From: Seohaeicola saemankumensis | GTDB lineage: Bacteria > Pseudomonadota > Alphaproteobacteria > Rhodobacterales > Rhodobacteraceae | Direction of reading: 5' to 3' | NCBI RefSeq assembly: GCF_021021435.1 | Contig: NZ_JAINWI010000014.1 | Location: 62,001-126,000 of the forward strand | DNA length: 64,000 bases | Shown: positions 51,617-60,763 of the stretch, piece after piece | How positions within the stretch are numbered: the first letter of the stretch is position 1 | How the letters are laid out: each line of letters starts with the position of its first letter | Made by a program: the position numbers and the translations under genes | Notes under the pieces: model-generated | Told to the model about the DNA's origin: nothing | Database searches by the model: none | What the model saw: only the letters and a program-made list of their open reading frames with translations

Positions 51617-54100
51617 ATGACAATGGTGCGGGTTTTCCAGTGGTTGCTGCGGATTGCGGGCGGGATGATCCTGTTGGCGGTCTTTGCGCTGGTGCTGGTC
51701 TACTGGTTCGCCAGCCGCTCGCTGCCCGATTACAACCGCAGCTTCACCGTGGCCGAAGGCGCTGTCAGCCCCGCTGCCGCGATCGAGATCGTGCGCGACA
51801 ACGCGAACGTGCCGCATATCTTCGGGCAAAGCGATGCCGATGTATTCTATGGTCTGGGCTATGCCCATGCCCAGGACCGGCTGTGGCAGATGATCACCAT
51901 GCGCCGCACCGTGCAGGGGCGGCTGTCCGAAGTGTTCGGGCCGCGCACCGTGTCGATCGACACGCTGATCCGGCGGCTGGACCTCTATACGCTGGCGCAG
52001 CGCGCGGTCGAGGTGCAGGACGCGCGCACCACCGCAGCGTTGGAGGCCTATGCCAACGGGGTCAACGCGCGGCTGTCCGAGATCAACGAGGGCGCCCTTG
52101 GCCGTGGCGCGCCCGAGATGTTCCTGTTCAACGCCCCCGTCGCCCCGTGGCAACCGGCGGATTCGGTGGCCATGATCAAGCTGATGGCGCTGCAACTGTC
52201 CGGCCATCTGGGGGCCGAGGTCAAACGCGCCCGCACCTCTCTGGCGCTGTCCGATCCCGACCGCATGCGCGATATCCTGCCCGATGCGCCCGGTAGCGGC
52301 ATTGCCGCCCTGCCCAGTTATGCCAGCATGTTCGACGCGCCCCTGCCGCGCTTTGCTGCAAGCGTACCTATGCCCGATCATCCGCTCTCGCCCTTCCGTC
52401 CCTTCGATCTGGCGGGGGCCTCGAACGCATGGGTGGCGGCAGGCAGCCGCTCGGCCAATGGCGGGACATTGCTGGCCTCGGACCCGCATCTGGGCTTCAG
52501 CGCACCCTCGATCTGGTATCTGGCGCGGCTGGAACTGTCGGCAGGCGGCGTGATCGGCGGCACGATTCCGGGCATTCCGCTGGTGCTGTCAGGGCGGTCC
52601 GAAGATCTGGGATGGGGCATCACCTCGTCTTATCTGGATGATCAGGACGTGTTCATCGAACAGTTGAACCCTGAAAATCCAGAGGAATATCTGACGCCCG
52701 ACGGGTACAAACCTTTCGAGACCCGCGCGTCTATCGTCAATATCAAAGGCGCCGCACCGATCACGCTGACGCTGCGCTGGACCGAGAACGGTCCGGTCCT
52801 GCCGGGCAGCCATTTCGATCTGGGCACGATTACCCCCGATGGTCATGTCGCAGCCCTTGCATGGACGGCGCTGACGCCTGAAGACACCACGCTGAGCGCG
52901 GGACTGGGGTTGATGTATGCGCGCACCGTGCAACAGGCGCTTGCCACCGCCGAGGGCTATATCGCGCCCTCGCAGAACATGGTGCTGGTGGATGGTGTGC
53001 AGATCGCCCTGAAAACCATCGGCGCCGCCCCGCGCCGCAATGCCAGCCATCAGAGCCAAGGCCGTATTCCCAGCCCCGGCTGGATCGCAACGAACCGCTG
53101 GCAAGGCACCATGCCCTTCGCGGCCAATCCCGAATTCGTCAACCCGAGTGGCGGGATCCTGGGCAATACCAACAACAAGATCGTGGACCGCCCGTTTCCC
53201 TTGCATGTCAGCCATGTCTGGGGCGACAGCCAGCGGGTGCAGCGTTGGCAGCGGCTGATGCAGGCGCGCGAAGTGCATACCCGCGACAGTTTCATCGAGG
53301 CGCAACTGGATACGGTCAGCGTGACCGCACAATCCTTGCTGGCGCTGGTGGCTGCCGATCTGTGGTTCACGGGATCAGCCTCGCCCGAGGGCACGCGCAT
53401 GAGGCAGCGCCAGCGCGCGCTGGACCTGCTGGCCAACTGGAACGGCGAAATGAACGAGCATCTGCCGGAGCCGCTGATCTATGCCGCATGGATGCGCGCC
53501 TTGCAGGACAGGCTGATCCGCGACGAGCTTGGCCCGCTAGCCGATGAATTCACCCATGTCGAGCCGCTGTTCATCGAGCGGGTCTACCGCGATGTCGACG
53601 GGGCTGCGATCTGGTGTGATGTGATCCAGAGCGCGCCGGTCGAGACCTGCACCGATATGGCGCGGCTGGCGCTGGACGATGCCCTGATCTGGATCGAAGA
53701 GCGTTACGGCACGCAGATCGAGGCGCTGCGCTGGGGCGACGCACATCAGGCGACGCATGACCATCCCACGTTGGGCGAGGTGCCGCTGCTGCGCCATTTC
53801 GTCAATATCCGCCAATCGACCAGCGGCGGCGATCACACGCTGCTGCGCGGGCGCACCGCAGGCACCGATCCCGAACCGTTTCTGAACGTCCACGGGGCGG
53901 GCTTTCGCGGTGTTTATGATTTTGCCGATCCGGACAGCTCGGTTTTCATCACATCGACAGGGCAATCGGGACACTTCCTGTCCCATCACTATGACGATCT
54001 TGGTGAGTTGTGGCGGCGGGGCGAATATATCCCCATGTCGCTGGACGAGAATCTTGCCCGCGCGGCAGCAGTGGGCGTGACCATTCTGCTGCCGCGCTGA
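51617..54100 (+). CDS. penicillin acylase family (Ntn-hydrolase) protein
   Basis: An 827-residue precursor. An N-terminal helix (about 7-31) anchors or exports it. The alpha region (about 40-265) contains NVPHIFGQSDADVFYGLGYAHAQDRLWQM (in part). Autocatalytic cleavage is expected between Gly267-Ala268 and Ser269 in LAGASNAWVAAGS, giving Ser269 as the N-terminal nucleophile. The beta chain has ASDPHLGFSAPSIWYLARL (in part). The family includes penicillin, cephalosporin and acyl-homoserine-lactone acylases; substrate unknown. Its start has weak ribosome binding (GAGGGGC 8-14 bases upstream). Confidence 0.9.
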   Translation: MTMVRVFQWLLRIAGGMILLAVFALVLVYWFASRSLPDYNRSFTVAEGAVSPAAAIEIVRDNANVPHIFGQSDADVFYGLGYAHAQDRLWQMITMRRTVQGRLSEVFGPRTVSIDTLIRRLDLYTLAQRAVEVQDARTTAALEAYANGVNARLSEINEGALGRGAPEMFLFNAPVAPWQPADSVAMIKLMALQLSGHLGAEVKRARTSLALSDPDRMRDILPDAPGSGIAALPSYASMFDAPLPRFAASVPMPDHPLSPFRPFDLAGASNAWVAAGSRSANGGTLLASDPHLGFSAPSIWYLARLELSAGGVIGGTIPGIPLVLSGRSEDLGWGITSSYLDDQDVFIEQLNPENPEEYLTPDGYKPFETRASIVNIKGAAPITLTLRWTENGPVLPGSHFDLGTITPDGHVAALAWTALTPEDTTLSAGLGLMYARTVQQALATAEGYIAPSQNMVLVDGVQIALKTIGAAPRRNASHQSQGRIPSPGWIATNRWQGTMPFAANPEFVNPSGGILGNTNNKIVDRPFPLHVSHVWGDSQRVQRWQRLMQAREVHTRDSFIEAQLDTVSVTAQSLLALVAADLWFTGSASPEGTRMRQRQRALDLLANWNGEMNEHLPEPLIYAAWMRALQDRLIRDELGPLADEFTHVEPLFIERVYRDVDGAAIWCDVIQSAPVETCTDMARLALDDALIWIEERYGTQIEALRWGDAHQATHDHPTLGEVPLLRHFVNIRQSTSGGDHTLLRGRTAGTDPEPFLNVHGAGFRGVYDFADPDSSVFITSTGQSGHFLSHHYDDLGELWRRGEYIPMSLDENLARAAAVGVTILLPR

Positions 54101-54300
54101 GACAAAGCGCAGCCTGACGGGAATTTCGGAAAAAACGGACCTCGGGAAGGCACAATCGCGATACCGGAGACACACGATTTCGAGACTGCGGCATGTTGGC
54201 ATGCGATGCCTGCGTTGTTTTCTCGACAGGTCACATATTCTGCTTTACAGCCTTGGGTCACAGGCAAGACCTAACGACAATAAAGAGACTTATTCCCTAG

Positions 54301-55404
54301 ATGAACGTGCCCGTCCAGCGTCTGTCCGACGCCGCCCGACCCGCAGCCGCGCTGCAATCGACCCCAGTTAACAGCGACACCGCTCCGCAAGCGATTCACC
54401 CGCCACGCACGGCGCAGGAATGGGTGCGTGTGCTGGCCCGCTACCGCGAGCCTGATCCGGCGCGCAGCGCGTTTGAACTGGCAATCAGTATTCTGCCATT
54501 TATCGGCATCTGGGCGCTGGCGCTTTGGGCGCTCAGCTTCAGCTATCTTCTGGCCTTTGCGCTGGGCGTGGCCAATTCCGCCTTTGTGCTCCGGATGTTC
54601 CTGATCCAGCATGATTGCGGACATGGTGCATTTTTTACCAACAAGCGCACTGGTGACTGGATCGGGCGTTGCCTCGCTGTGTTCACAATGACGCCCTATG
54701 ACGTCTGGAAGCGCACACATTCGGCGCATCATGCAGCCACGGGCAATCTGGACAAGCGCGGCTTTGGCGATGTGCATACGATGACAGTAGCCGAATACCG
54801 CGCTGCCACGCCATTCCAACGCCTGATGTATCGTATTTACCGGCATCCTGTCGTTCTGTTCGGGATGGGTCCGGCTTATCTGTTCCTGCTGCAAAACCGC
54901 ATCCCTTACGGCCTGACCAATGCCGGCTGGTCCTACTGGATCAGCGCGATGGGCACCAATCTGGCGACGCTGGGCTTTCTGGTGGCCCTTTACGCATATG
55001 CGGGTTGGGCGCCGATCCTGCTGGTCTTCCTGCCCAGCGTGATGGTCGCCGCCACGATCGGCATGTGGCTGTTTTATATCCAGCACCAGTTCGAGGAAAC
55101 CTATTGGGAAGGCGACAGCGACTGGCAGATCCACGACGCAGCGCTGCACGGATCGTCCCATTACGATCTGCCCCCACTGGCACGCTGGTTTACCGCCAAT
55201 ATCGGCATCCATCACGTGCATCACCTTTATGCGCGCATCCCTTATTACAAACTACCGCAGGTGCTGCGCGATCATGGAGAGCTGGCCGAGGCGCAAAGAC
55301 TGGGCTTCCGCGAAAGCCTGTCCTGCGTGAAGTTCCACCTATGGGACGAGAATGCCCGGCGCCTGATCTCGTTCAAGGCCGAACGCGCCCTTCGCGCAGG
55401 ATAA
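54301..55404 (+). CDS. membrane fatty acid desaturase
   Basis: A 367-residue membrane enzyme with the three histidine boxes of front-end acyl desaturases: HDCGH (104-108), HSAHH (140-144) and HHVHH (304-308), which hold the diiron centre. Hydrophobic helices flank them (about 58-100, 185-200, 215-262). It introduces a double bond into acyl lipids using oxygen; the position cannot be read. The first 45 residues are polar and variable. A composite-repeat box follows it. Confidence 0.92.
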   Translation: MNVPVQRLSDAARPAAALQSTPVNSDTAPQAIHPPRTAQEWVRVLARYREPDPARSAFELAISILPFIGIWALALWALSFSYLLAFALGVANSAFVLRMFLIQHDCGHGAFFTNKRTGDWIGRCLAVFTMTPYDVWKRTHSAHHAATGNLDKRGFGDVHTMTVAEYRAATPFQRLMYRIYRHPVVLFGMGPAYLFLLQNRIPYGLTNAGWSYWISAMGTNLATLGFLVALYAYAGWAPILLVFLPSVMVAATIGMWLFYIQHQFEETYWEGDSDWQIHDAALHGSSHYDLPPLARWFTANIGIHHVHHLYARIPYYKLPQVLRDHGELAEAQRLGFRESLSCVKFHLWDENARRLISFKAERALRAG

Positions 55405-55416
55405 CAAGGCCGCCGG

Positions 55417-55440
55417 CTGGATTTTTTCTGCAAGAAGAAA
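55417..55440 (+). repeat. composite intergenic repeat, partial copy 3
   Basis: Only the 3' box is kept: CTGGATTTTTTCTGC plus AAGAAGAAA, aligning with 29481-29504 and 40801-40824 without gaps. The GC stems are missing. Confidence 0.6.
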
Positions 55441-55453
55441 CTGAGCTTACAAG

Positions 55454-55491
55454 AAGAAAGGCGCGCAACCCGTTGGATGCGCGCCTTTCTT
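55454..55491. terminator. bidirectional terminator between desaturase and hflX
   Basis: A 14-bp perfect stem AAGAAAGGCGCGCA/TGCGCGCCTTTCTT with a 10-base loop. Confidence 0.85.
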
Positions 55492-55509
55492 CGTTCTTGT
55501 CTGACCTGA

Positions 55510-56784
55510 TCAAAGTTCGCGGAAGCGCTTTTCCTGTCGCGCGGTCCACAGAAGCGTCAGATCGAATCCTTCCTCGGTCTGCACTTCGTTTTCGACCACG
55601 TCCTGCGCGTGCAGCCAAGCGCGCTTGCGCCCCTCGCTGAATGGCAGGGTCAGCCTTGTCTCATGCCGTGCGGATTCAAGCTTGCGGGTCACCGCCTCAA
55701 GCAGCGCGTCCAGCCCTTCGCTCGTGATCGCCGAAATCGCATATGTGTCTTCCTGACGCGCGGCACTGGCGATGATCGCGTCGTGCTCGGACGCCTCAAG
55801 CCGGTCGACCTTGTTCCAGATCTCAAGCATCGGCGTGCTGTCCTGCACGCCAAGCGAGGTCAGGATCTCGCGCACATCGCGCGCCTGTTCCACCGTATCG
55901 GGATGGCTGATGTCGCGCACATGCAGGACCAGATGCGCGCCCAGTACTTCCTCCAGCGTGGCGCGGAAGGCGGCCACAAGTTCGGTCGGCAGATCGCTGA
56001 TGAAACCTACTGTGTCGGAGAGGATAATCTCGGGTCCGCCCCCCGGCAGCTTGACCGAGCGCATCGTCGGGTCGAGCGTTGCGAATAGCATATCCTTGAC
56101 CAAAACATCCGCGCCGGTCAGCCGGTTGAACAAGGTGGATTTGCCCGCATTGGTATAGCCCACCAGCGCGACAACAGGGAAAGGCACCTTGGCCCGCGCA
56201 GCGCGGTGCAGCGTGCGGGTCTTGACCACTTTGTCAAGCTGGCGGCGCAGGCGCACAAGTTGCTCGTCGATGGCGCGGCGGTCAGCCTCGATCTGGGTCT
56301 CGCCGGGTCCCCCCACGAAACCAAGCCCCCCACGCTGGCGTTCAAGGTGGGTCCATGCCCGCACCAGCCGCGTGCGCTGATAGCTGAGCGCCGCCATCTC
56401 AACCTGTAGAACACCTTCATTGGTGCGCGCGCGGTCGCTGAAAATCTCGAGGATCAGGCCGGTCCGGTCCAGAAGTTTGACCTTCCATTCCTTTTCAAGA
56501 TTACGCTGCTGGACCGGCGTCACAGGCCCGTCGACCAGCACAAGCTCGACCTCGGCCTCCTGCATCTTCTGTTTCAGCTCGGCGATCTTGCCCTTGCCGA
56601 ACAGCATGCCGGGATGGGGTCTTTGCAGACGCACCACATCCGCGCCCACAACCTCAAGATCGGGAAGGGCGTCGGCAAGCGAAACGGCTTCCTCAAGTTT
56701 GTGCTTGGGAAGGCGGCGGTCCTGATCGGATTTGAGTTCGGGATGCAGCACCCAGGCGCGGGTAGCAACCCGGTCATGTTCCAT
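55510..56784 (-). CDS. hflX: ribosome-associated GTPase HflX
   Basis: A 424-residue GTPase. The start ATG 56784 overlaps the hfq stop by one base (TGATG). The N-domain contains HPGMLFGKGKIAEL; then the linker RGGLGFVGGPGETQIEADRR. G-domain: G1 GYTNAGKST, G3 DTVGF, G4 NKVD. HflX splits stalled ribosomes and binds 50S. It is the last gene of trkA-trkH-hfq-hflX, the conserved alphaproteobacterial order. Confidence 0.96.
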   Translation of the reverse strand: MEHDRVATRAWVLHPELKSDQDRRLPKHKLEEAVSLADALPDLEVVGADVVRLQRPHPGMLFGKGKIAELKQKMQEAEVELVLVDGPVTPVQQRNLEKEWKVKLLDRTGLILEIFSDRARTNEGVLQVEMAALSYQRTRLVRAWTHLERQRGGLGFVGGPGETQIEADRRAIDEQLVRLRRQLDKVVKTRTLHRAARAKVPFPVVALVGYTNAGKSTLFNRLTGADVLVKDMLFATLDPTMRSVKLPGGGPEIILSDTVGFISDLPTELVAAFRATLEEVLGAHLVLHVRDISHPDTVEQARDVREILTSLGVQDSTPMLEIWNKVDRLEASEHDAIIASAARQEDTYAISAITSEGLDALLEAVTRKLESARHETRLTLPFSEGRKRAWLHAQDVVENEVQTEEGFDLTLLWTARQEKRFREL

Positions 56785-57023
56785 CAATTGTTGTCTTCAC
56801 CGTCATAAAGGTTGATCGGCTGCGACGGCATGATCGTCGAGATCGCATGCTTATACACCAGTTGGGACTGGCCATCGCGCCGCAACAGCACACAGAAATT
56901 GTCAAACCATGTAATCACACCCTGCAATTTCACGCCGTTGATCAGAAAAATGGTCACGGGAATTTTCGTCTTCCGCGTGTGATTCAGAAACGCATCCTGA
57001 AGGTTCTGTTTATCGGAAGCCAT
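56784..57023 (-). CDS. hfq: RNA chaperone Hfq
   Basis: A 79-residue protein starting at ATG 57023 ([14 protein letters not shown]) with AAGGG 7-11 bases upstream. Sm1 motif: [20 protein letters not shown] (about 22-41). Sm2: YKHAISTI (about 57-64). The C-terminal tail is short, as in alphaproteobacteria. It mediates sRNA-mRNA pairing, relevant to the sRNA candidates in this window. Cotranscribed with hflX. Confidence 0.97.
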   Translation of the reverse strand: MASDKQNLQDAFLNHTRKTKIPVTIFLINGVKLQGVITWFDNFCVLLRRDGQSQLVYKHAISTIMPSQPINLYDGEDNN

Positions 57024-57186
57024 GCTTAGCCCTTTTATTCTTGCTGTAACCGCGGATCGGTTCAATGTCCCTGCCCGCCCACTATGCTGCGCGGTGGCCG
57101 AAGATTCCAGCCCAAAAAACAGCCCGTTACCCCGATACGGTTTCCGGTGCCCGCAAGGGCTGCACGATATGCCGGAGGGTTGCGGA

Positions 57187-58704
57187 TCAATTGCGCCAGT
57201 CGCTGCTGCTGATCAAGGCGATCAGGGCCAGCAATTCCAACCGGCCCAGCACCATGCCCGCGCAGAAAATCAGTTTGGCCGTGGCGCCCAGCTCGATCAG
57301 GACAACCGGCGCGGCCGAGGCCGATCCGACCAAGGGGCCCGTTGTCGTCAGCGCGGCAATGGCAAGCACCATCGCCTGCTGGAATGTGCTGCCAAGGGCC
57401 GCAAAGGTCAGCGTCAGCACCATCAGCGACATGGCGAAGAACATGAAGAATATCCATGCATGAAACGCGCCACGCCGCGCGATCCGGTTGCCGCCGCCCT
57501 GCGCGCGCCCGACCGAGGAGGGATGCACCAGACGGTCCATCTCGCGCAGACCGTGCAGGTAAAGCGCCCAGACCCGCAGCAGCTTGACCCCGCCCGCCGT
57601 GGTCGCCACACCGCCGCCCATCAGGGCAAGCGCCATCAGCACGATCCCCGACGTGCCCAACCCCGACCAATCCCGCGCCGCGTCCCAAGTGCTGCTTTCA
57701 AAGCCCGTGGTCGTCAGGAAAGACAGGATCGTGAACATGCTGCCCCACAGCGCGCGAACCGCCGCCAGCGCGCTGTCCTGGCCCACCACCTGGAACGAGG
57801 CCAGATAGTGCCGCAGGAACAGCAAAAGCGTCACCCCCAGAATCAGCAAAACGCCAAGGCGGAACTCGGGATCATGCTGGATGCCCCGCCGCGCCGTGGT
57901 GATCGTATCGGATGAAAAGGTCAGCCGCGACAGCCCGAAAAGCAGGAACAGGGCGATCACAACCTCGCCCGCCAGACCGGAAGGTGCTGCGCCCACACCG
58001 CCCCCAAGCGGTGTAATGCCACTGGTGGCCAGAACCGCCATCCCATGCATCAGTGCAACCAGCGGCGGATCGCCCAGAACCAGCAACAGCACCCAGACCG
58101 CAAGGGTCAGGCCCGCATAGATCGGCAAAAGCTGCACGGCCACGCGGAAGATCCGCAATTGCGGATCGGTCTGCCCGCCTTGGTTGAAGCGTGTTTCGCT
58201 CTGCCCCGGCTCGGCCGTGGCGGTCACCTCGAAACCGCCAAGGTTCAGCGGCGCAAGGATCGCCGAGGCCGCAACCCAGATCAGAAAGCCGCCCAGCCAG
58301 CCAACCATACCGCGCCACAGATGCAGCGTTGGCGACAGGCGGGCCGGCTCGAACAGGCTGGCCCCTGTGGTTGTCATGCTCGAGACCATTTCGACATAAC
58401 TGTTCAGGAATGTCGTGGTCGCCAGCGCCTCGTAGAAGGGCACGGCAAGGATCACCGGCAACAGGGTGAAGGCCGCCATAAGCGCCGCAAGGTTCCGCAT
58501 GGCCGAACGCTGGCGCAGTGTCGAGGCCATCGCGATGGCCACCATCACGGTCAGGATCAGGGTCAGACTGCCCGCATAGAAAAAGGCCCGTGCCTCGCCG
58601 AAACTGCGTAGCGCCAGCGCATGTGTCGCGGGCACATACATCACGAGTCCGGCAATCGCTGACAGCAGGATGAAAAACGGCTGGTCCAACAGGCGCTGGC
58701 GCAT
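57187..58704 (-). CDS. trkH: Trk potassium uptake channel subunit TrkH
   Basis: A 505-residue membrane protein with about ten helices and four pore-loop repeats. Visible filter-type segments include [33 protein letters not shown] and [10 protein letters not shown] (each with the TTG/TSG core). It takes up potassium through the inner membrane, gated by TrkA, whose gene ends 12 bases upstream. The last 160 bases before hfq hold no gene. Confidence 0.95.
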   Translation of the reverse strand: MRQRLLDQPFFILLSAIAGLVMYVPATHALALRSFGEARAFFYAGSLTLILTVMVAIAMASTLRQRSAMRNLAALMAAFTLLPVILAVPFYEALATTTFLNSYVEMVSSMTTTGASLFEPARLSPTLHLWRGMVGWLGGFLIWVAASAILAPLNLGGFEVTATAEPGQSETRFNQGGQTDPQLRIFRVAVQLLPIYAGLTLAVWVLLLVLGDPPLVALMHGMAVLATSGITPLGGGVGAAPSGLAGEVVIALFLLFGLSRLTFSSDTITTARRGIQHDPEFRLGVLLILGVTLLLFLRHYLASFQVVGQDSALAAVRALWGSMFTILSFLTTTGFESSTWDAARDWSGLGTSGIVLMALALMGGGVATTAGGVKLLRVWALYLHGLREMDRLVHPSSVGRAQGGGNRIARRGAFHAWIFFMFFAMSLMVLTLTFAALGSTFQQAMVLAIAALTTTGPLVGSASAAPVVLIELGATAKLIFCAGMVLGRLELLALIALISSSDWRN

Positions 58705-58716
58705 CGCGACCCCGCC

Positions 58717-60093
58717 TCAGAAAAAGTCGATAGAGACCTGCAACAGCCTCTCGACCTCGGGAACATCTTTGGCAAGACAGAATAACGCAACGACATCACC
58801 CTCGTCGATGCGCGTGTCCGAATTGAGTTTGACCACCTGCTTGCCTTTGAGCACACCGCCCACCAGCACGCCTTCGGGAAAGTCGATATCGCGCACCTTC
58901 TTGCCCGCCATCGGCGAGGTTGACAGCACTTCGGCCTCGATCATCTCGGCCTCGGCATCGCCAATGGAATAGACACCGCGCACGCGACCATGCCGGATGT
59001 GACGCAGAATCGAGGATACAGTCGTGGCGCGCGGGTTGATATAGGCATCAATCCCCAGCGGCCCCATCAGCGGCACCAGCGTCGGATCGTTGATCAGCGC
59101 AATCGCCATTGGACAGCCCTCGGACTTGGCCCGCACAGCCGCCAGCATGTTGGTTTTGTCGTCATCGGTTACGCATAGAACCGCATCGGCGCGGCTGATG
59201 CTGGCCTCGGACAGCAGCGCCACATCCAGACCGTCACCATTCAGAACGATGGTCCGCTCCAGCGCCTCGGCTGCATGCTCGGCCGATTTCTTATTCTTCT
59301 CGATAATCTTGGCGCGGATCTTATGGGCACCCTGCTCCAATGCGCGCGCCACGGCCAGACCGACATTACCCCCGCCAATGATCACAACGCGCTCCTGTTT
59401 GCGGGTCGATTTCCCGAAAATTTCAAGCGTGCGGTGGATGTCCTCATTGACGGTGAAAACATAGCAATCATCGCCGACGAAAAGCTGGTCCTCGGCCTCG
59501 GGCGCGAAGAGCACACCGTCGCGGCGCACCCCCACGACGATGGCCCGCAGGGTTGAGAAGAGATCCGTCAACTGCCGCAACGGTGTGTTCACGACCGGAC
59601 AGTCCTCTTCGATCGTGATGCCCATCAACTGCGCGCGCCCGCCCAGAAACACCTCGGTGTCAAAGGCGGCAGGAGAATAAAGCCGTTGCAGCGCCGCATC
59701 GGCCACTTCGCGTTCGGGACTGATCACCACATCAATCGGCAAATGGTCGCGCCGGTAAAGATCCGAATAGATCGCATCCAGATAGGACTGGCTGCGAAGG
59801 CGCGCGATTTTACGGGGAATGGAAAAGACCGAATGGGCCACCTGACAGGTGACCATATTGACCTCGTCCGAATAGGTGGCTGCAATGATCATATCGGCAT
59901 CGGCAGCACCGGCCCTGTCCAGCACATCGGGATAGCTGGCAAAGCCCGCAATCCCTTGCACATCCAGCGAGGTCGTCGCGCGGCGGACCAGATCGGCATT
60001 GTTGTCGACAATGGTGATGTCGTTCTTCTCGCCCGCAAGGTGACGGGCAATCTGCCACCCCACCTGCCCTGCGCCGCAGATGATGATCTTCAT
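58717..60093 (-). CDS. trkA: Trk system potassium uptake regulator TrkA
   Basis: A 458-residue peripheral protein with two NAD-binding RCK_N domains (IICGAGQVGWQIARHLAGE at 3-21 and VVIIGGGNVGLAVARALEQG near 235) and two RCK_C domains. It gates TrkH in response to nucleotides. It is the first gene of the leftward trkA-trkH-hfq-hflX group; its promoter shares 60094-60215 with the divergent lipoprotein gene. Confidence 0.96.
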   Translation of the reverse strand: MKIIICGAGQVGWQIARHLAGEKNDITIVDNNADLVRRATTSLDVQGIAGFASYPDVLDRAGAADADMIIAATYSDEVNMVTCQVAHSVFSIPRKIARLRSQSYLDAIYSDLYRRDHLPIDVVISPEREVADAALQRLYSPAAFDTEVFLGGRAQLMGITIEEDCPVVNTPLRQLTDLFSTLRAIVVGVRRDGVLFAPEAEDQLFVGDDCYVFTVNEDIHRTLEIFGKSTRKQERVVIIGGGNVGLAVARALEQGAHKIRAKIIEKNKKSAEHAAEALERTIVLNGDGLDVALLSEASISRADAVLCVTDDDKTNMLAAVRAKSEGCPMAIALINDPTLVPLMGPLGIDAYINPRATTVSSILRHIRHGRVRGVYSIGDAEAEMIEAEVLSTSPMAGKKVRDIDFPEGVLVGGVLKGKQVVKLNSDTRIDEGDVVALFCLAKDVPEVERLLQVSIDFF

Positions 60094-60215
60094 GCCTGCG
60101 TTCCCTCGATTTCCGAGGTCACTGGATCGCAGATAGGCCTCTGATGGTCAATTGAATTGTCATTTCCCGCGTAGCAGATCACACTGCACCTGTCCCGTTG
60201 CCAAAGGTTTGCATC

Positions 60216-60707
60216 ATGTTCGCTGCTCTTATGTCCCTGCCCCGCCCGTCTGTCACGGCACTTGGTCTGTCTGCCATGTTGCTCGCGGCTTGCGGGCCGC
60301 TGGGGATCTACTACAAGGCCGGCACCAGCGTGGCCCTGATGAACGATACCCAGACCACCTGCGAGGTCGAGGCTTTGGGCAAAGTACCCGTAGACCAGCG
60401 GATTGTGCGCGAACCTGTCAGGATCGTACCGCGCCAAGTTTGTAACAGGAAGGGCGATTGCACCACCGTCTATGACCGCATCGGCGGAGAGATCCGCACC
60501 TATGACGCCAATGTCGATCTCAGGCAGCGTGTGCTGAACCAGTGCATGACGGCCAAGGGCTATACCTATGTGGAACTGCCCGCCTGTTCGCAATCCATCA
60601 AGCGTGCGGCCCCTGCGGGTGTAACCACGGTGATGCCGCGCCTTGCACCAAATTCCTGCGCCATCGATAACAACAACGGCACATGGCAAATCGTGACACC
60701 GGGTTAG
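60216..60707 (+). CDS. hypothetical lipoprotein
   Basis: A 163-residue protein. ATG 60216 is preferred over 60198 because AAAGG lies 8-12 bases upstream. The signal peptide ends in a lipobox MLLAACGPLG, so the mature N-terminus is a lipidated Cys (about 26). The rest has six cysteines (CEVEA, QVCNRKGDCTT, NQCMT, PACSQS, NSCAID), probably forming disulphides in the periplasm. No known domain is recognised. It interrupts, on the opposite strand, the otherwise usual ntrX-trkA neighbourhood. Confidence 0.75.
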   Translation: MFAALMSLPRPSVTALGLSAMLLAACGPLGIYYKAGTSVALMNDTQTTCEVEALGKVPVDQRIVREPVRIVPRQVCNRKGDCTTVYDRIGGEIRTYDANVDLRQRVLNQCMTAKGYTYVELPACSQSIKRAAPAGVTTVMPRLAPNSCAIDNNNGTWQIVTPG

Positions 60708-60763
60708 GACGGGCGGGGCGGCAGCGCGGTGCAGATGCGCTGCCTGTTGTCCGACCGGTCGCT

